Part shown: positions 47,156 to 57,760 of the stretch, one piece after another
Layout: each line of letters opens with the position of its first letter
Position numbering within the stretch: the stretch's first letter is position 1
DNA from: Bettongia penicillata ogilbyi
Taxonomy: Eukaryota; Chordata; Mammalia; Diprotodontia; Potoroidae
Direction: 5' to 3'
Length of the DNA stretch: 64,000 bases
NCBI GenBank assembly: GCA_023548195.1
Contig: JAJHZJ010000270.1
Coordinates: 1,054,001-1,118,000 of the forward strand
Notes under the pieces: generated by a model
What the model was told of the DNA's origin: nothing
The model's input: only the letters and a program-made list of their open reading frames with translations
Databases searched by the model: none
Made by a program: the position numbers and the translations under genes

Positions 47156-48053
47156 AGAGACAGAGAGCACAGAGTGAACTGAATAGGATGGGACCATATC
47201 TTAAAAGAAATTAAGGTAAACGGTGAGAGAGAAATGTAGTGGGAGGAGAGAGGGTGAAATGGAATGGGGTAAATTATATCTCATCCAAGAGGCAAGCAGG
47301 AGACTTTTTAGTGGAGGGGAAAAGAGAGCTGAGAAAAAAAACATGAAGTTTACCCCATCACATTCAACTAAAGGAAGGAATAAAATGCACACTCATTTTG
47401 GTATGAAAATCTATCTTACCATACAGGAAAGTGGGGGAGAAGGAGATAAGCAGGGTGGGGGGGATGATGGAAGGGAGGGCAATGGGAGGAGGGAGCAATT
47501 TGAAGTCAACACTTGGGGAGGGACAGGATCAAAAGACAGAACAGAAACAATGGGCGGCAGGATAGGATAGAGGAAAATACAGTTAGTGTTACACAACACG
47601 ACTGTTATTGAAGTCATTTGCAAAACTACACAGATAGGGCCTATATTGAATGGCCTGCCTTCCCAAAGGGAATGGGTGGGGAGGGAGGGATGGGGAAAAT
47701 TCGGAACTCAAAGTTTTAGGAACAACTGTTTAGTATTGTTCTTGCTACTAGGAAATAAGAAATACAGTTAATGGGAAATAGAAAGTCATCTGACCCTACA
47801 GGACAAAAGAGAAGATGGGGACAAGAGAAGGGAGAGATGATAGAACAGAGGGCAGATTGGTGATGGGTAAAATTAGAATGCTCGGTGTACTGGGGTGGGG
47901 GGGAGGGGAGAAATGGGGAGAAAATCTGGAACCCAAAATTTTGTGAAAATGAATGTAAAAAGTTAAATAAATAAATTTATATATATAAAAAAAGATTTTT
48001 GCTTTCTTACTGGGGCCATAAGAATAAATTGTATCGTAACCACAAAAAAAAAA

Positions 48054-48065
48054 AAGTCAAAACCA
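48054..48065. repeat. HAL1 target-site duplication, right copy
   Basis: AAGTCAAAACCA after the second A-run, identical to 45192-45203. Its first two A bases could also belong to the poly(A). Confidence 0.88.
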
Positions 48066-48299
48066 CATACCCCATCTATCGTTGTCTTTGTACAGAACAT
48101 TAACTCCCTTCACATATAATGCCAAAAGACACTTACTCTACCTTCAATGCGAACACTGGAAAGAGACACAAGGCCCAACCCACAACAGTGATTTCATTAT
48201 ATGCAGACCATTTTTAAATTTTGGTTTTCAAATATTCTGCTGAGAAAAGTGATAAGACTATGTAGTTTCAAGTTCCTTCAAAGGAGGAATATGCCACCA

Positions 48300-48520
48300 G
48301 AAAGGAAACAAGCATTTATTAAGCTCCTACTATGTGCCAGGCAATTATCTCAATCTTCACAATTACTCTAAGAGGCAGATGCTATGATTACTTATCTCCA
48401 TTTTACAGTTGAGGAAACCAAGGCAGAAAGCAGTGAAGGGACACTTGCCCAGAGTCACACAATTCGTTAAGTGTCTGAGGATGGATCTGAACTCAAGTCT
48501 TGCTGACTTCAAGCCCTTGA
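48300..48520 (-). repeat. L2/MIR-type repeat in TRAF6 intron 1
   Basis: It reads 'aagcatttattaagctcctactatgtgccaggca', 'ctccattttacagttgaggaaaccaaggcagaaagcagtgaagg' and 'cagagtcacacaattcgttaagtgtctgagg'. Confidence 0.8.
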
Positions 48521-49067
48521 TTTCTCCTGCTGCCTCTCGGCAGTCTGATATACCAGAAAGGCCAAAGAAGGGGATGAAGGGAACATGGGAAATTTCAGAC
48601 TGGCTCCCCCACCAAGAGCCATCATCTTGGGCAGGCAGCTTTACCTCCCTAGGGCTCAGTTTCTGTATCTTTAGAAAAAAGGGGCCAAATGAAATCACTT
48701 CCAAATTTTAAAAATAATTTGGAATTAGTGCCCAGACTATGCACCTCCTGGTAATGGACTCAACATGGACTCAACATTTCAGACATAACCAATGAAGGAA
48801 ATTGTTTTGCTTGACTGTGTATATTTGTTCTAAGGGCTTCTAGATGATTTCCACATGTACACTGACAAATCAATCACTTCACTCAAGGGTCAGGTACCTT
48901 GGAAAAGTCACTGAACTTCTGGCAGCCTATTTCCTCCACTATAAATACACTAGCACCTACCTCACAGGCTCATTTCAAAGAAGAAATAAAAGATGTGTAG
49001 TGCTTTGAAATCCTTGTGGTCCTATATAAATGGGAGCTCTTAGCTCTCACCCTGTCACTGCTGTTCA

Positions 49068-49165
49068 GTCATTCCAGTCATGTTGGATTCTTTGTGACCC
49101 CGTTTGGGGTTTTCTTAGTAAAGATGCTAGACTGGTTTGTTATTTCCTTCTTCACCCAAGAAGAT
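49068..49165 (-). repeat. RTE-tailed SINE fragment
   Basis: It reads 'ctgttcagtcattccagtcatgttggattctttgtgaccccgtttggggttttcttagtaaagatgctagactggtttg'. Copies of the same tail occur at 54329-54547 and 58570-58804. Confidence 0.7.
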
Positions 49166-51322
49166 AACTCACGGTGAGGGGAGATAACAACTCCCCTTTC
49201 ACTAATGTGCTGCAACCATGAGCTGATGGTAGCTTTCTTTCATGCTGGGACTCCAGGTTTGTGGCTCTGAATTCTGCGTGCAAGAAAGACTTCTTTTATC
49301 GTCTAGAAAGTTGTTAAATGGCAACCAATACAAGCCACAGAAATACCATCAAGAATATGGCTCTACACCAGAGGTTCCCATTAATCACTAAGTACTTAAG
49401 TATCTAATAATACATGTTAAGTTTTCCAGAGTGGGAGAGGGAAAAGGGAGAAAAGGATGCAAAAACCGATTCATTGAAGCTAAAGCTGCAGGTGAGGGAA
49501 GGATAAGTAAAGGTCAAGAAGACTTTCAAACATGATCTTTAAGTCAGATCAAAGTTTTCACAGGATGTTTAAAAAAATCACACCTGACACACAAAGCAAG
49601 AGACTGCAAGAAACAGAAGTGTCAACAGAGAATTGTCAAAGGAACAGAATTTTTTTTTTGTATTATGCTTTCAAAAAGATTATTCTATGATGCAAGGGCA
49701 AGCAGAGCTCATTGAACATAGGAATTTTTAAGGCATTAATGATAGGGAATTAAAATCCAAAAGACTGAATATAGACTCCATGCACATGAATTAAAGGATC
49801 GGCAGCAGCAAGAGGGAAGAGTCACAAATGACTCTCACAGTGTGCCAGTATTAAGGTTGTGCCTCTAAAGTACTCTGTGATACAGAGATCGGAGTCCTGG
49901 ATCCTCCGCTGTGACCTTGGACAATTCACCTGACCCCGCTGGAGTCAGTGTGTTCTCTGTAAAACGAGGAGGCTGGATTCCCCAGAGATCTCTAAGGCCC
50001 TTCTTCCCATGGATGCAGTCAGATTTTCTGACGGTCAGGCCGAGACTTTCCACTTCATTAGGGTACTGCCACCTTTCAGACGCTCAGTCATCGGACAGGC
50101 AGCTTCCTAAACTGTCAGACCCAGAAGGAACCTCGGAGGGAGCCAAGCTGTTCACAGTAAACCTCAAGGCCTTCATGCTGTGTGCTGGTAGATCTGGCAG
50201 CCTCACGGGTCAAGCGCAGGGCCTCTACTGAAACCCAAGGCTGCTGCTGACTTGGGGCCCCTGTTCTTTCCATGATGCCAGGCTACTTCCTTCATTACCC
50301 AGAATGAAAGTCGTTCAGTTCACAAAGAAACTGGAGGTAACAGTAGCGAATTGTTTTTATATCTTCCCTACCTGCGTATCTGGATACATTTGGTAACCTG
50401 TCTTTTCCTAAATCAACAGCAAGACAAGAAACATCATGGAGTTGAAGTGAAGTGTGAATTCTTCAGGTGATTTCTGTTCAAGTCCCTCCCAAAGGCACCA
50501 CGGAGTTCCCCTCCCCCAAATTCCAGGAACAGTTTTACTGAACTCATGTCTGGAACAGTTTAAGGCTGAAAGCACCGTGTGCAGAGGAGTGGGACAAGTT
50601 TAGAGGAAGCTGGCTCCGGGCCCTCTCCAGGGATCACACATAGCCGGGGCCAAAGGCAGGCAGGAGGCTGTCACAGAGAAGGGACCCCACCACAGCGCCT
50701 CAGCATGTTACAGCAGGGCACCAGACCTCAGAGGGAGGGCACCTCCCTGGTGGGGCAAGGCAAGGCCCAGCTCTGCTCCCGACTGCTTGTGTGACTTGGG
50801 ATAAGCCTGGGGCTGGACCAGATAACCACAGCCACGACAGGGCGCCCTGACGCTGGAGCCCTCCGGCTGGCAGGGTGGCAGAGCAGGTCCAAGCGCTGGC
50901 TCCGACCAGGCCCGTCTGTGATTCAGGATCAGCTGCTCCTCCACCAAGCCCAGCCAGGGCAGGGCCGAAGGAGTTTCCTCCCTGGGGAGTTCCCTCTGCT
51001 AACGGGAGGGCAGGTCCAGCCGCCAGCTCGAGCCCCACGCAGGCACCTGTCGGAGCTCCCCTTCCTGCAGCCTCGGCCTCAGAAAGCTCGTCCTGGGGGG
51101 CCCAGGAGGAAGGGGAGGCGGGAGGGGGGGAACTTGGCCTCAAATCCTGTTTCTGACCCCACGCCGCAGTCACTTGGAGTCTCTGAGGCCCCATTTCCCC
51201 ATCCGTGACTCGGAGCTGAGAGGAGGTCAGGTAACACGCATTTATGGAGCACCTACTGTGTGCCGGCCCCCCAAAAACCCAACCTCCCTCCAGGGACCCC
51301 GCCTGGGGGAGGTGTGGGGCGA

Positions 51323-51330
51323 TGACGTCA
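51323..51330. promoter_or_regulatory. Consensus cAMP response element (TGACGTCA)
   Basis: A perfect 8-bp CRE palindrome lies in the CpG-rich region about 425 bp downstream of the TRAF6 exon 1 donor. CREB/ATF proteins bind this sequence (established). Function here is inference. Confidence 0.4.
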
Positions 51331-51754
51331 TCACCCCCACCATCCGTTACCTACCGGATCTTCACAGACCCCCTCCGGGAAGGCGGGGAAACTGAGGCAC
51401 GGGCTCAGGGCTGGGGCGGTGTCCGAGATAAATGGGACACAACCAACAGGGAAGACCCGCACTCACGTCCTGCCTCCCTCCCGCGGGTGCCTGGTGCGGG
51501 CCTCAGTTTCCCTACCTGTAAAAGGGCCCAGCCCGCCGCTCCCCGGGCCGCCCCCGACACAGGCCGGCGGCGGGGCCTCTCGGAGCCTCGGTGTCCTCAT
51601 CGGTCCCCGGGGCTCGGTCCCGGAGCTGCCCGAGCGCTCCCCGAGACCCCAGTCGACTGGGCCCCCTTCCTCAGGGGCGCAGGGCCGCGACCCCCGGGGG
51701 GACGACCCAAGGCACGGCGCGGCTGGCGCTGCCCCCCGGGCCCGGCACACTCAC

Positions 51755-51960
51755 CCTCCCGGTCGGGATTTCCGTTGATCGGTCGCCCCGGGCCCCGCAG
51801 AACGAGGGCGAGGCGCGCGCTTGGGAGGCGCGCGCTCGGAGGCCCGCACGATCAGGAGCGGGCGAGGCCCCTCAGGCCGCCGCCGCCGCCGCCGCCGAAA
51901 CCCAGCTTCCGCCTTCCCCGCTCGGGTCCAGGCACGGGAACGCGACTGCGCCTGCGCGGG
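51755..51960 (-). other. TRAF6: TRAF6 noncoding exon 1 (5' boundary approximate)
   Basis: On the minus strand the sequence GGGAGG|GTGAGTGTG at 51755/51754 is a strong splice donor within the CpG island, placed as expected for the untranslated first exon of TRAF6. The transcription start is set loosely near the NRF1-like site. It was not read from any transcript. Confidence 0.5.
51876..51897. repeat. (GCC)n triplet repeat, seven units
   Basis: An uninterrupted GCC run lies within the predicted TRAF6 5' UTR or core promoter. Confidence 0.9.
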
Positions 51961-52839
51961 GCACGGCCGCGCGCCAGAGGGGCCGCCTTCTCCGGCGGCG
52001 CAGCGCCCCCTGCCGCCGCGGCGGTCCTCCCGCAGCCTGCTGGGGCGCGCCTCGGGAGTGCCGCGGTGAATTACATCCTTGCGCGTCCGGGGTCCGACTA
52101 CCGCGGAAAGCGGGGTGCGGCTTCCGACGCGAGGAAGCGCCCCAGAATTAAGAAGTGATCAGCGACACTCGTGAGACTGATTGGGGGGACCCCTCCTTCT
52201 TGGTGGAGGAGGAGGAGGGACGGCCGGCCGGTGAGCGCCCACCCCCCTTTTCTCAGGGCTGCCCTTTTCCCCTTGTCACTTTCCTAAGTCTACAAAGTAA
52301 CCTTTCAGTCTGGCGCAGGGCCAGTAAGTGCGCGGGGTTAGGAAGTGCGGTCCTCTGAGCTAGGTTGGCTCGTCCTACCCATAGCCAATGCGTGTTCCTC
52401 CAGCACACCTTTGCAGAGAGTTTTGGGGCAGAAAACTTAATTTAACAGAAATGTTTTTGTTGTTTTTACTTTCTCAGCGTCACCAAGCACGAGCTGCACC
52501 TCCTCCCCATTCACTCCCCACAGGGGCTGCCTCCCCAGGATAAGCACCAGCCTGGAGGTTCTACTGAGAGGCTGCCCTGCCTCGCTGCACTGCTGGAAGC
52601 ATTAGGGGTGCAGCCATTCCCCCCTCCCAGACCACCCTTCGTGGAGGACTCAGAACCTGGCGGCTCGCTCTTCACTTTCCAGAGAGGATTGTTTAATTGT
52701 ACCCGCAGTGTCAAGCACATAGTAGGAGCTTCGCTGGAATAGTTGATGGACCATTGAGCAAGATGCGGACAGCTCCTGAGTGATACAGTCCCAAATCCTT
52801 CATGGCTTCTGGACTTATTTTGAATGGAATTTCCCTTTG

Positions 52840-53720
52840 TACTTCCTCCTACTGGGTTTTGTTTCTTATAAGAAGGTTAATCATTTAGATGGATTTATCT
52901 TATATCAGGCAACTTTGCAGAAGTTATTCATGATTTCAACTAGTTTTTTTTTTTTACTTGACTCTCCAGTCAAGTAAAGTCCACGTCCACATAATCTGAT
53001 TGGAAGGAAACTTTCTTATTATTGCAAAGAGTTTGTGTAGTAATGGAATTAACCTTTCAGTTTGGGGTAAAATTCACTTGTAAATCCCTTCTAGTCCTGG
53101 GGATTTTTTCTTTTGGGAATTCATTTCCTGCTTGGTTAATTTCTTTTTTTTCTAATCTGAATTTCCAATCAGCCTATTTATGCTTTTGTTAAGTATTCAG
53201 CTATTTCCTCCAAGTTATCCGTTTGAATATCCTATAACTGGGCAAAATAGTTTCGATCATTTCCTTTATTTCCTCTTCCATTATTGTAAGGTCTCCTTTT
53301 TTTCATTTTTGGTATGAAAAAGTGATTTTCCTCTCTTTAAAAATATCAAGTAAGCTAGCTTACCTAGTTTCTTAATTTTTTTTTTTTAAAACCTAGCTCA
53401 TTTTATTTATCACTTCAGTGGCTCTTTTGTTTTCAATTTTATTAATCTTCTGAATTTTCCTAATTTCTACTTTGTTATTTAGTTGGGGATTTTTGATTTA
53501 TTGTTATTCAAGCTTTTAAAAAAATATTGCACACCTAATTCATTGATTTGTTCTTTCTTTTTGGTTGATGAGAACATTTAAAGATATGAATTTTCTCCTA
53601 TTTTAACTATATCCCATAAATTTCACTTTGTTGTCTCATTATTGTCATTTCCTTTGATGAAATTTTCTATTGTTCCTGTAATTTGTTCACTAGTTGATTT
53701 TTAGTCTTCAAATACATTAA
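52840..53720 (-). repeat. L1 ORF2 relic, antisense
   Basis: The plus strand is reverse L1 ORF2 text: 'cttatatcaggcaactttgcagaagttattcatgatttcaactag', 'gtttgtgtagtaatggaatt', 'agtttggggtaaaattcacttgtaaatcccttctagtcctgg' and 'gtctcattattgtcatttcctttgatgaaattttctattgttcc'. It is heavily decayed. Confidence 0.7.
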
Positions 53721-53729
53721 AAAATATAT

Positions 53730-54320
53730 ATTTTATTGATTTTACTAAACATTTGCCAAGTACATATTTAACAATTTTAAAAATTCATTTTAAAAAAATT
53801 TGAGTACCAAATTCTCCCCCTTCTTCCCACTCTTTGAGAAGGCAAGCAATGAGACATCAATTATACATGTGAAGTCATGAAAACATATTTCCATATTGAC
53901 CATGTTCCAAGAGAAAACACATTAAAAAAAAAACAACTCTAAGAGAAACAAAGTGAAAAAGAATATATACTTCAACCTGTAATCAGAGGTTCTCAGTTTT
54001 TTCTCTGGGGATGGCTAGCATTTTTCATGATGGATCCTTTAAAATTCTCTTGGATCATTGCCTTGATTGGATACGCTAAGTCTTTCACAACTGATCATCT
54101 GTACAGTACTGCTATTACTACTACTACTACTACAATGTTCTCTCTTCACTTTGCATCAGTTCATATAAGACTTTCCAGGTTTTTTTTTAAAACCATCCTG
54201 CTCATCATTTCTTGTATAGTAATAGTATTCCTTCACAATCATATACCTCAGCATGTCCAGTCATTACCCCATTGACATGCATCCCCTCAATTTCCAATTA
54301 TTTTCTACCACAACAAAAGC
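53730..54320 (+). repeat. Unclassified marsupial interspersed repeat, copy B
   Basis: Longer copy of the family at 11975-12340: 'tttattgattttactaaacatttgcc', 'caaattctcccccttcttcccactctttgagaaggcaagcaatgagacatcaattatacatgtgaagtcatg', 'gcatttttcatgatggatcc', 'ttcactttgcatcagttcatataagactttccagg' and 'catcccctcaatttccaatta'. It is interrupted by short (CTA)n at about 54112-54130. Confidence 0.6.
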
Positions 54321-54328
54321 TTCTATAA

Positions 54329-54547
54329 ATTTGTTTAGTCATATGTGATTCTTTGTGACTTTGTATGGGATTTTCTTGGCAAGGATACTGCAGTAGTTAG
54401 CCGTTTCCTTCTCCAGGGGATTAAGGCAAACAGGTGAAGTCACTTGTCCAGCGTCACATAACTAGTGAGTACCTGAGGCCAAATTTGAATTTAGGTCTTC
54501 TTGACTGCAGATCTAGTGCTCTATCCACTGAGCCACCTAGCCACCTC
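54329..54547 (-). repeat. RTE-tailed tRNA SINE, minus strand
   Basis: The plus strand reads from the tail 'gtttagtcatatgtgattctttgtgactttgtatgggattttcttggc' to the reversed head 'gatctagtgctctatccactgagccacctagcc'. About 220 bp, complete. Confidence 0.88.
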
Positions 54548-54956
54548 CAAACATTTTTGTATAGATAGGTCCTTTTCCCTTTTTTTCATCTCTTCTCCAA
54601 TGACTTTTTAATGCTTTTAAAGATTTTAAAATATAATTTTTATTGCATTATGATGTGGAAATGCTGTATTTAGTATTTTTAGTATTTTTTTTGTCTATTT
54701 CTCTGAGTTCTTGGAGCTCCCCTTGCAGCAGCACATAAATAAAATGTGACTAACACATAATCAAGGGTTTTTTTTTTTCTCTTTGACAGGAGGAAGGAAA
54801 AGTAATGAGTTCTATTTTGGACATGGGTTAGAATTGCCTATGGGGCATTCATTTAGAAAAGACAGGCAGTTGGAGATGCAGGGTTAGAGAGGTGAGGGCT
54901 GGATGTATAGTTTTGGGAGTCATCTGAAACAATAGCTGAATATGGGGGACCTGAAG

Positions 54957-55315
54957 AGATAGAGAGAAGGGGGGGTAGAGAGAGATAGAGACAGACAGAT
55001 AGAAGGAGAGAAGAGAAGAGAGAGGGAGACAGAGGGGAGAGAGAGCGAGGAGTGAGAGAACAGCAAAAGAGAGAGAAAGAAAGGGAGAGGAAGAGACCAA
55101 GACAAAAAGTGAAGAGAGAGACAGGAGAGAGGGAGAGAGACAGGAGAGAAAGGAGGAAACAAACAGAGAAGAGGAGCGAAGAAGGAAGGAAGGAAGGAAG
55201 GAAGGAAGGAAGGAAGGAAGGAAGGAAGGAAGGAAGGAAGGAAGGAAGGAAGGAAGGAAAGAAGGAAGGAAGGGAGGGAAGGAGAGAAGGAAGGGAGAAA
55301 AAGAGAGAAAGAGTC
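54957..55315. repeat. Long polypurine tract with (GGAA)n core
   Basis: About 360 bp is almost pure purine on the plus strand: irregular GAGAGA/GACAGA, then about 20 GGAA units at 55182-55259, then GGGAA/GAGAAA. Confidence 0.96.
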
Positions 55316-56229
55316 CCCTTATGAGGGTTCATGAGCCCTGAACTTGTGCATGATGTGTTCCCTTTCTCTAGTAAGCCAGAGAACATAATTAATTGTGTGC
55401 CAAGAGGTAACTCATGCCACTGGTGCCTTCTGCTGTCACCCCACTCCTCCTGCTGAGCTGCTCCTAGATGGTCACAGCGGGTCGTCTCTGCTGGGTGCTA
55501 CTCCTGGCTGCTGCCCAGTGATGCTCCATTAGTTTTGTGTCCACTGCTGGTCACTACCAGGTGCTCCTTTGCTGGCTTGGAAGTTGTAGCAGGTTTGCTA
55601 GTTTCTGCCTTCAGCCAGAGAATGCAGCTGAGATAGCTTGGGAGGAGGAGCTGACTGTTAGCACTTCTTTGAATTAAGCTAAGAAATTTCTCTGCTGTAG
55701 TTTTTTTAAAGAGGGCAGAAATGCTAACGCATCTAATCAGTGGACTAGGGAGAAAATCTTCCTGGGCTTTTCCTCCCAGAAGGAAGCTCTTTCTATGTTT
55801 CCACCCATTGGCCAGAATGGGTTTTTCCTTTCCAGAAGGTGATTCATTGCTTCACCATCCAAGCTCTTTGGAACTCTGAGCCAGAGTCCCTACAGCTAAT
55901 TAGTGCTGGTTTCAGCTTGTTTTTGACACTGATTATCTGGTTCCTAAGGGCCACATGTGTATCAGAAATCTCCCTCTATCTTTAGGTCAGAAAGTCCATG
56001 CTAAATTTCCAAATGCCAAACTGCTCCCATGTGTCATCTGTCAAGGATTTTCTTGGTTCTCAGGCCTTCCCCAGTGCCTTAGCCCCAAAACTCTCTTGCA
56101 AATAAATGAGAGAAGAGGTACAGAAACAGATCTTAAACAAATGAGCCATTATTTTCCCCCGGTCTAAACATATTCCTGAACTTTCTGAAGTATATATTGT
56201 CCAGCTATCTTTGAGCCCTCTGTATAAAA

Positions 56230-57000
56230 AAAAAAAAACAAAAACAGAAGATAAATTAAGGAATTGGAGGAGTCCAAGAATAAGACAATGAACCTTGAAG
56301 GAAACCTAAGGTTTCTAAGAGACAAAAAGGAGGAGAAAGAGCCTTCCAAGTGAGGGACCAGCTTGTGTGAGGACAGAGAGATGAGAGATGGAGGTCCAAG
56401 TCTGGGGAATAAAAAGTAGATCTGTTTGGCCTGAACATCAATGTAAGTGAAACATCATCCGGAGTCAGACTATAAAAAGTTTTAAACATCAAGCTGAGAA
56501 TTTGTATTGTATCTTAGAAGCAATAGAAAGCCACTGAAGATCCTTGAGTAAAGGCATTACATGGTCAGACCTGTGTTTTGGGAGAATTCGTTTGGAAGAT
56601 TTTAAGGGGATGCATTGAAGAAGGGAGAGCCCAGAATCCGAGACTCCAATTAGGAGTCACAGACCAGAGGAAAGAGGAAAAAGGCTTGAATTGGGGGAGA
56701 AAGGGTGGCTGTGTAAATGGAACAAAGGATTTGATGAAAGTGAAGGATTCTCTGAAGGTAGAATTGACAAGACTAGCATGGAGGGATTGAGAAAGATGAA
56801 AGAATTTTCACCATGTATGTGAGCCTGGTTGCCATGGGTGGTGGCTTCATTTAGAAATGACGAAGGAAGGATAAGATTCAGTCAGAGAGGATAATGAACT
56901 TCATTTGGGAAAGTTTGAGTTTGAGTTGCCTACAGGGCGTCTAGGTGGAGATGTCTAAGAGGTAAATGGAGATGAAGCTAGGTTACAGAAATATATGGTT
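56230..57000 (+). repeat. Ancient LINE (L2/CR1-like) block
   Basis: It reads 'agagccttccaagtgagggaccagcttgtgtgagg', 'tatcttagaagcaatagaaagccactgaagatccttgagtaaaggcattacatggtcagacctgtgtttt' and 'gtttgagttgcctacagggcgtctaggtggagatgtc'. It is the same old family as 17155-18240. Confidence 0.55.
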
Positions 57001-57039
57001 CTGGAGATAGTTACCTGCATAGAAATAATCATTAACCTC

Positions 57040-57760
57040 TCCAGGGGTCATAGAATTTCAGAATTGGAAGACTTTTCAGAATTCAGTGACTGAATGAATT
57101 CAGCTAGACAAGAAGTCACCCAGATTCTGCACAGGAGGACCTCCAATGGAAGGGTACTCACTACCTGCCAAGGTAGTCAATTGCATTTTTAGGCAGCTGT
57201 GATGATTAAGAAATCTTTCCTTAAATGTAGTGAAAATCTCCCTTTTTGTAGCTTTCACCCATATTCTTGCCCTCAGTGGTCAAGTCAAATACATTCAATC
57301 CCTTTAAAAAAAAAGATTTTTATTGATATCTTTTGTTTTTACGTTGCCTATATTTTTCCTGTCTTCCCCAATCTCATCATCCCCCTTCGACTCTTCCAAT
57401 GTTTGAAGATGGCTTCCATGTCCTCACCCTACCTCCAACTACACCCTGTCTCCAGCCTACACATCTCCAGGCCTGTCAATTGATGGTGGTATCATATAGT
57501 TTTCAGGAACTATGCTCTCCTGGTCATATCCTCTGCATTTTTCCAGCTTGTCAAAAGCTTTCCTAAAATTTGGCATGCAATAGGGAACCCAATATTCCAT
57601 ATGTTGTCTTATCAGGAAAGAGTACAGAAGGGTTATCACATCCATCATTCTGGAAATAATATTTCCATGAAACCTGCCCAAGATTGCTTTTGATCTTTTT
57701 ATTGTAGTGACCTCTCCCCAAGATAGCGTGGAGGTGACCCTGTTTTCTCAAAATTCATGC
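57040..57760 (-). repeat. CR1/L3-like LINE fragment, antisense, interrupted
   Basis: The plus strand runs through phrases of the reverse CR1/L3 3' region: 'tcatagaatttcagaattggaagac', 'gacctccaatggaagggtactcactacctgcc', 'gatgattaagaaatctttccttaaa', then after a gap 'tccagcttgtcaaaagctttcctaaaatttggcatgc' and 'ttgtcttatcaggaaagagtacagaagggttatcacatcc'. About 57305-57490 does not fit and looks like an insertion. Confidence 0.6.

Larger units (their letters stand above)
45204..48053 (+). mobile_element. HAL1 (half-L1) retrotransposon with 3' transduction
   Basis: The element opens with the L1-type start GGGGGGAGGAGCCAAGATGG and a GC-rich 5' UTR of about 660 bp. It carries a broken ORF1, then about 1 kb of GA-rich 3' UTR with a CA tract, and ends in TAAATAAATAAATTTATATA plus an A-run near 47990. 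No ORF2 (endonuclease or reverse transcriptase) is present between ORF1 and the 3' end, which defines HAL1 elements known from mammals including opossum. About 50 bp more (47995-48043), with its own AATAAA and a second A-run, precede the right target-site duplication. It lies antisense to TRAF6 in intron 1. Confidence 0.88.
38152..51754 (-). other. TRAF6: TRAF6 intron 1 (13.6 kb)
   Basis: It lies between the 5' UTR exon donor (51754-51753 GT) and the coding-exon acceptor (38153-38152 AG). It holds SINE relics at 38500-38870, 42690-42860, 43200-43380, 43960-44170, 48300-48720 and 48890-49165, the inverted RTE at 39677-41490, the HAL1 at 45204-48043, and GC-rich promoter-proximal sequence from about 50550. 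I see no coding exon in it. Alternative noncoding first exons cannot be excluded. Confidence 0.7.
51330..52240. promoter_or_regulatory. TRAF6: CpG island, TRAF6 promoter
   Basis: CpG dinucleotides are dense from about 51330 to 52240 (for example 'gcgcgcgcttgggaggcgcgcgctcggaggcccgcacg') and rare on either side. It surrounds the predicted first exon. I see no TATA box. Possible sites include an NRF1-like TGCGCCTGCGC at 51947-51957 and ETS-type TTCCG cores (rev. CGGAA) at about 51907 and 52120. A (GCC)n run is at 51876-51897. This fits a housekeeping-type promoter. Confidence 0.85.

Noticed and set aside
51244..52158. 304-residue plus-strand open frame and overlapping frames in the CpG island
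   Set aside because: Arg/Pro/Gly-rich translation of GC-rich promoter DNA, no recognisable domain, several overlapping frames open equally. Length is explained by few stop codons in GC-rich sequence.
54853..55386. 177-residue Ser/Leu/Pro-rich minus-strand frame
   Set aside because: Translation of the polypurine tract at 54957-55315 on its pyrimidine strand. No start context or homology seen.
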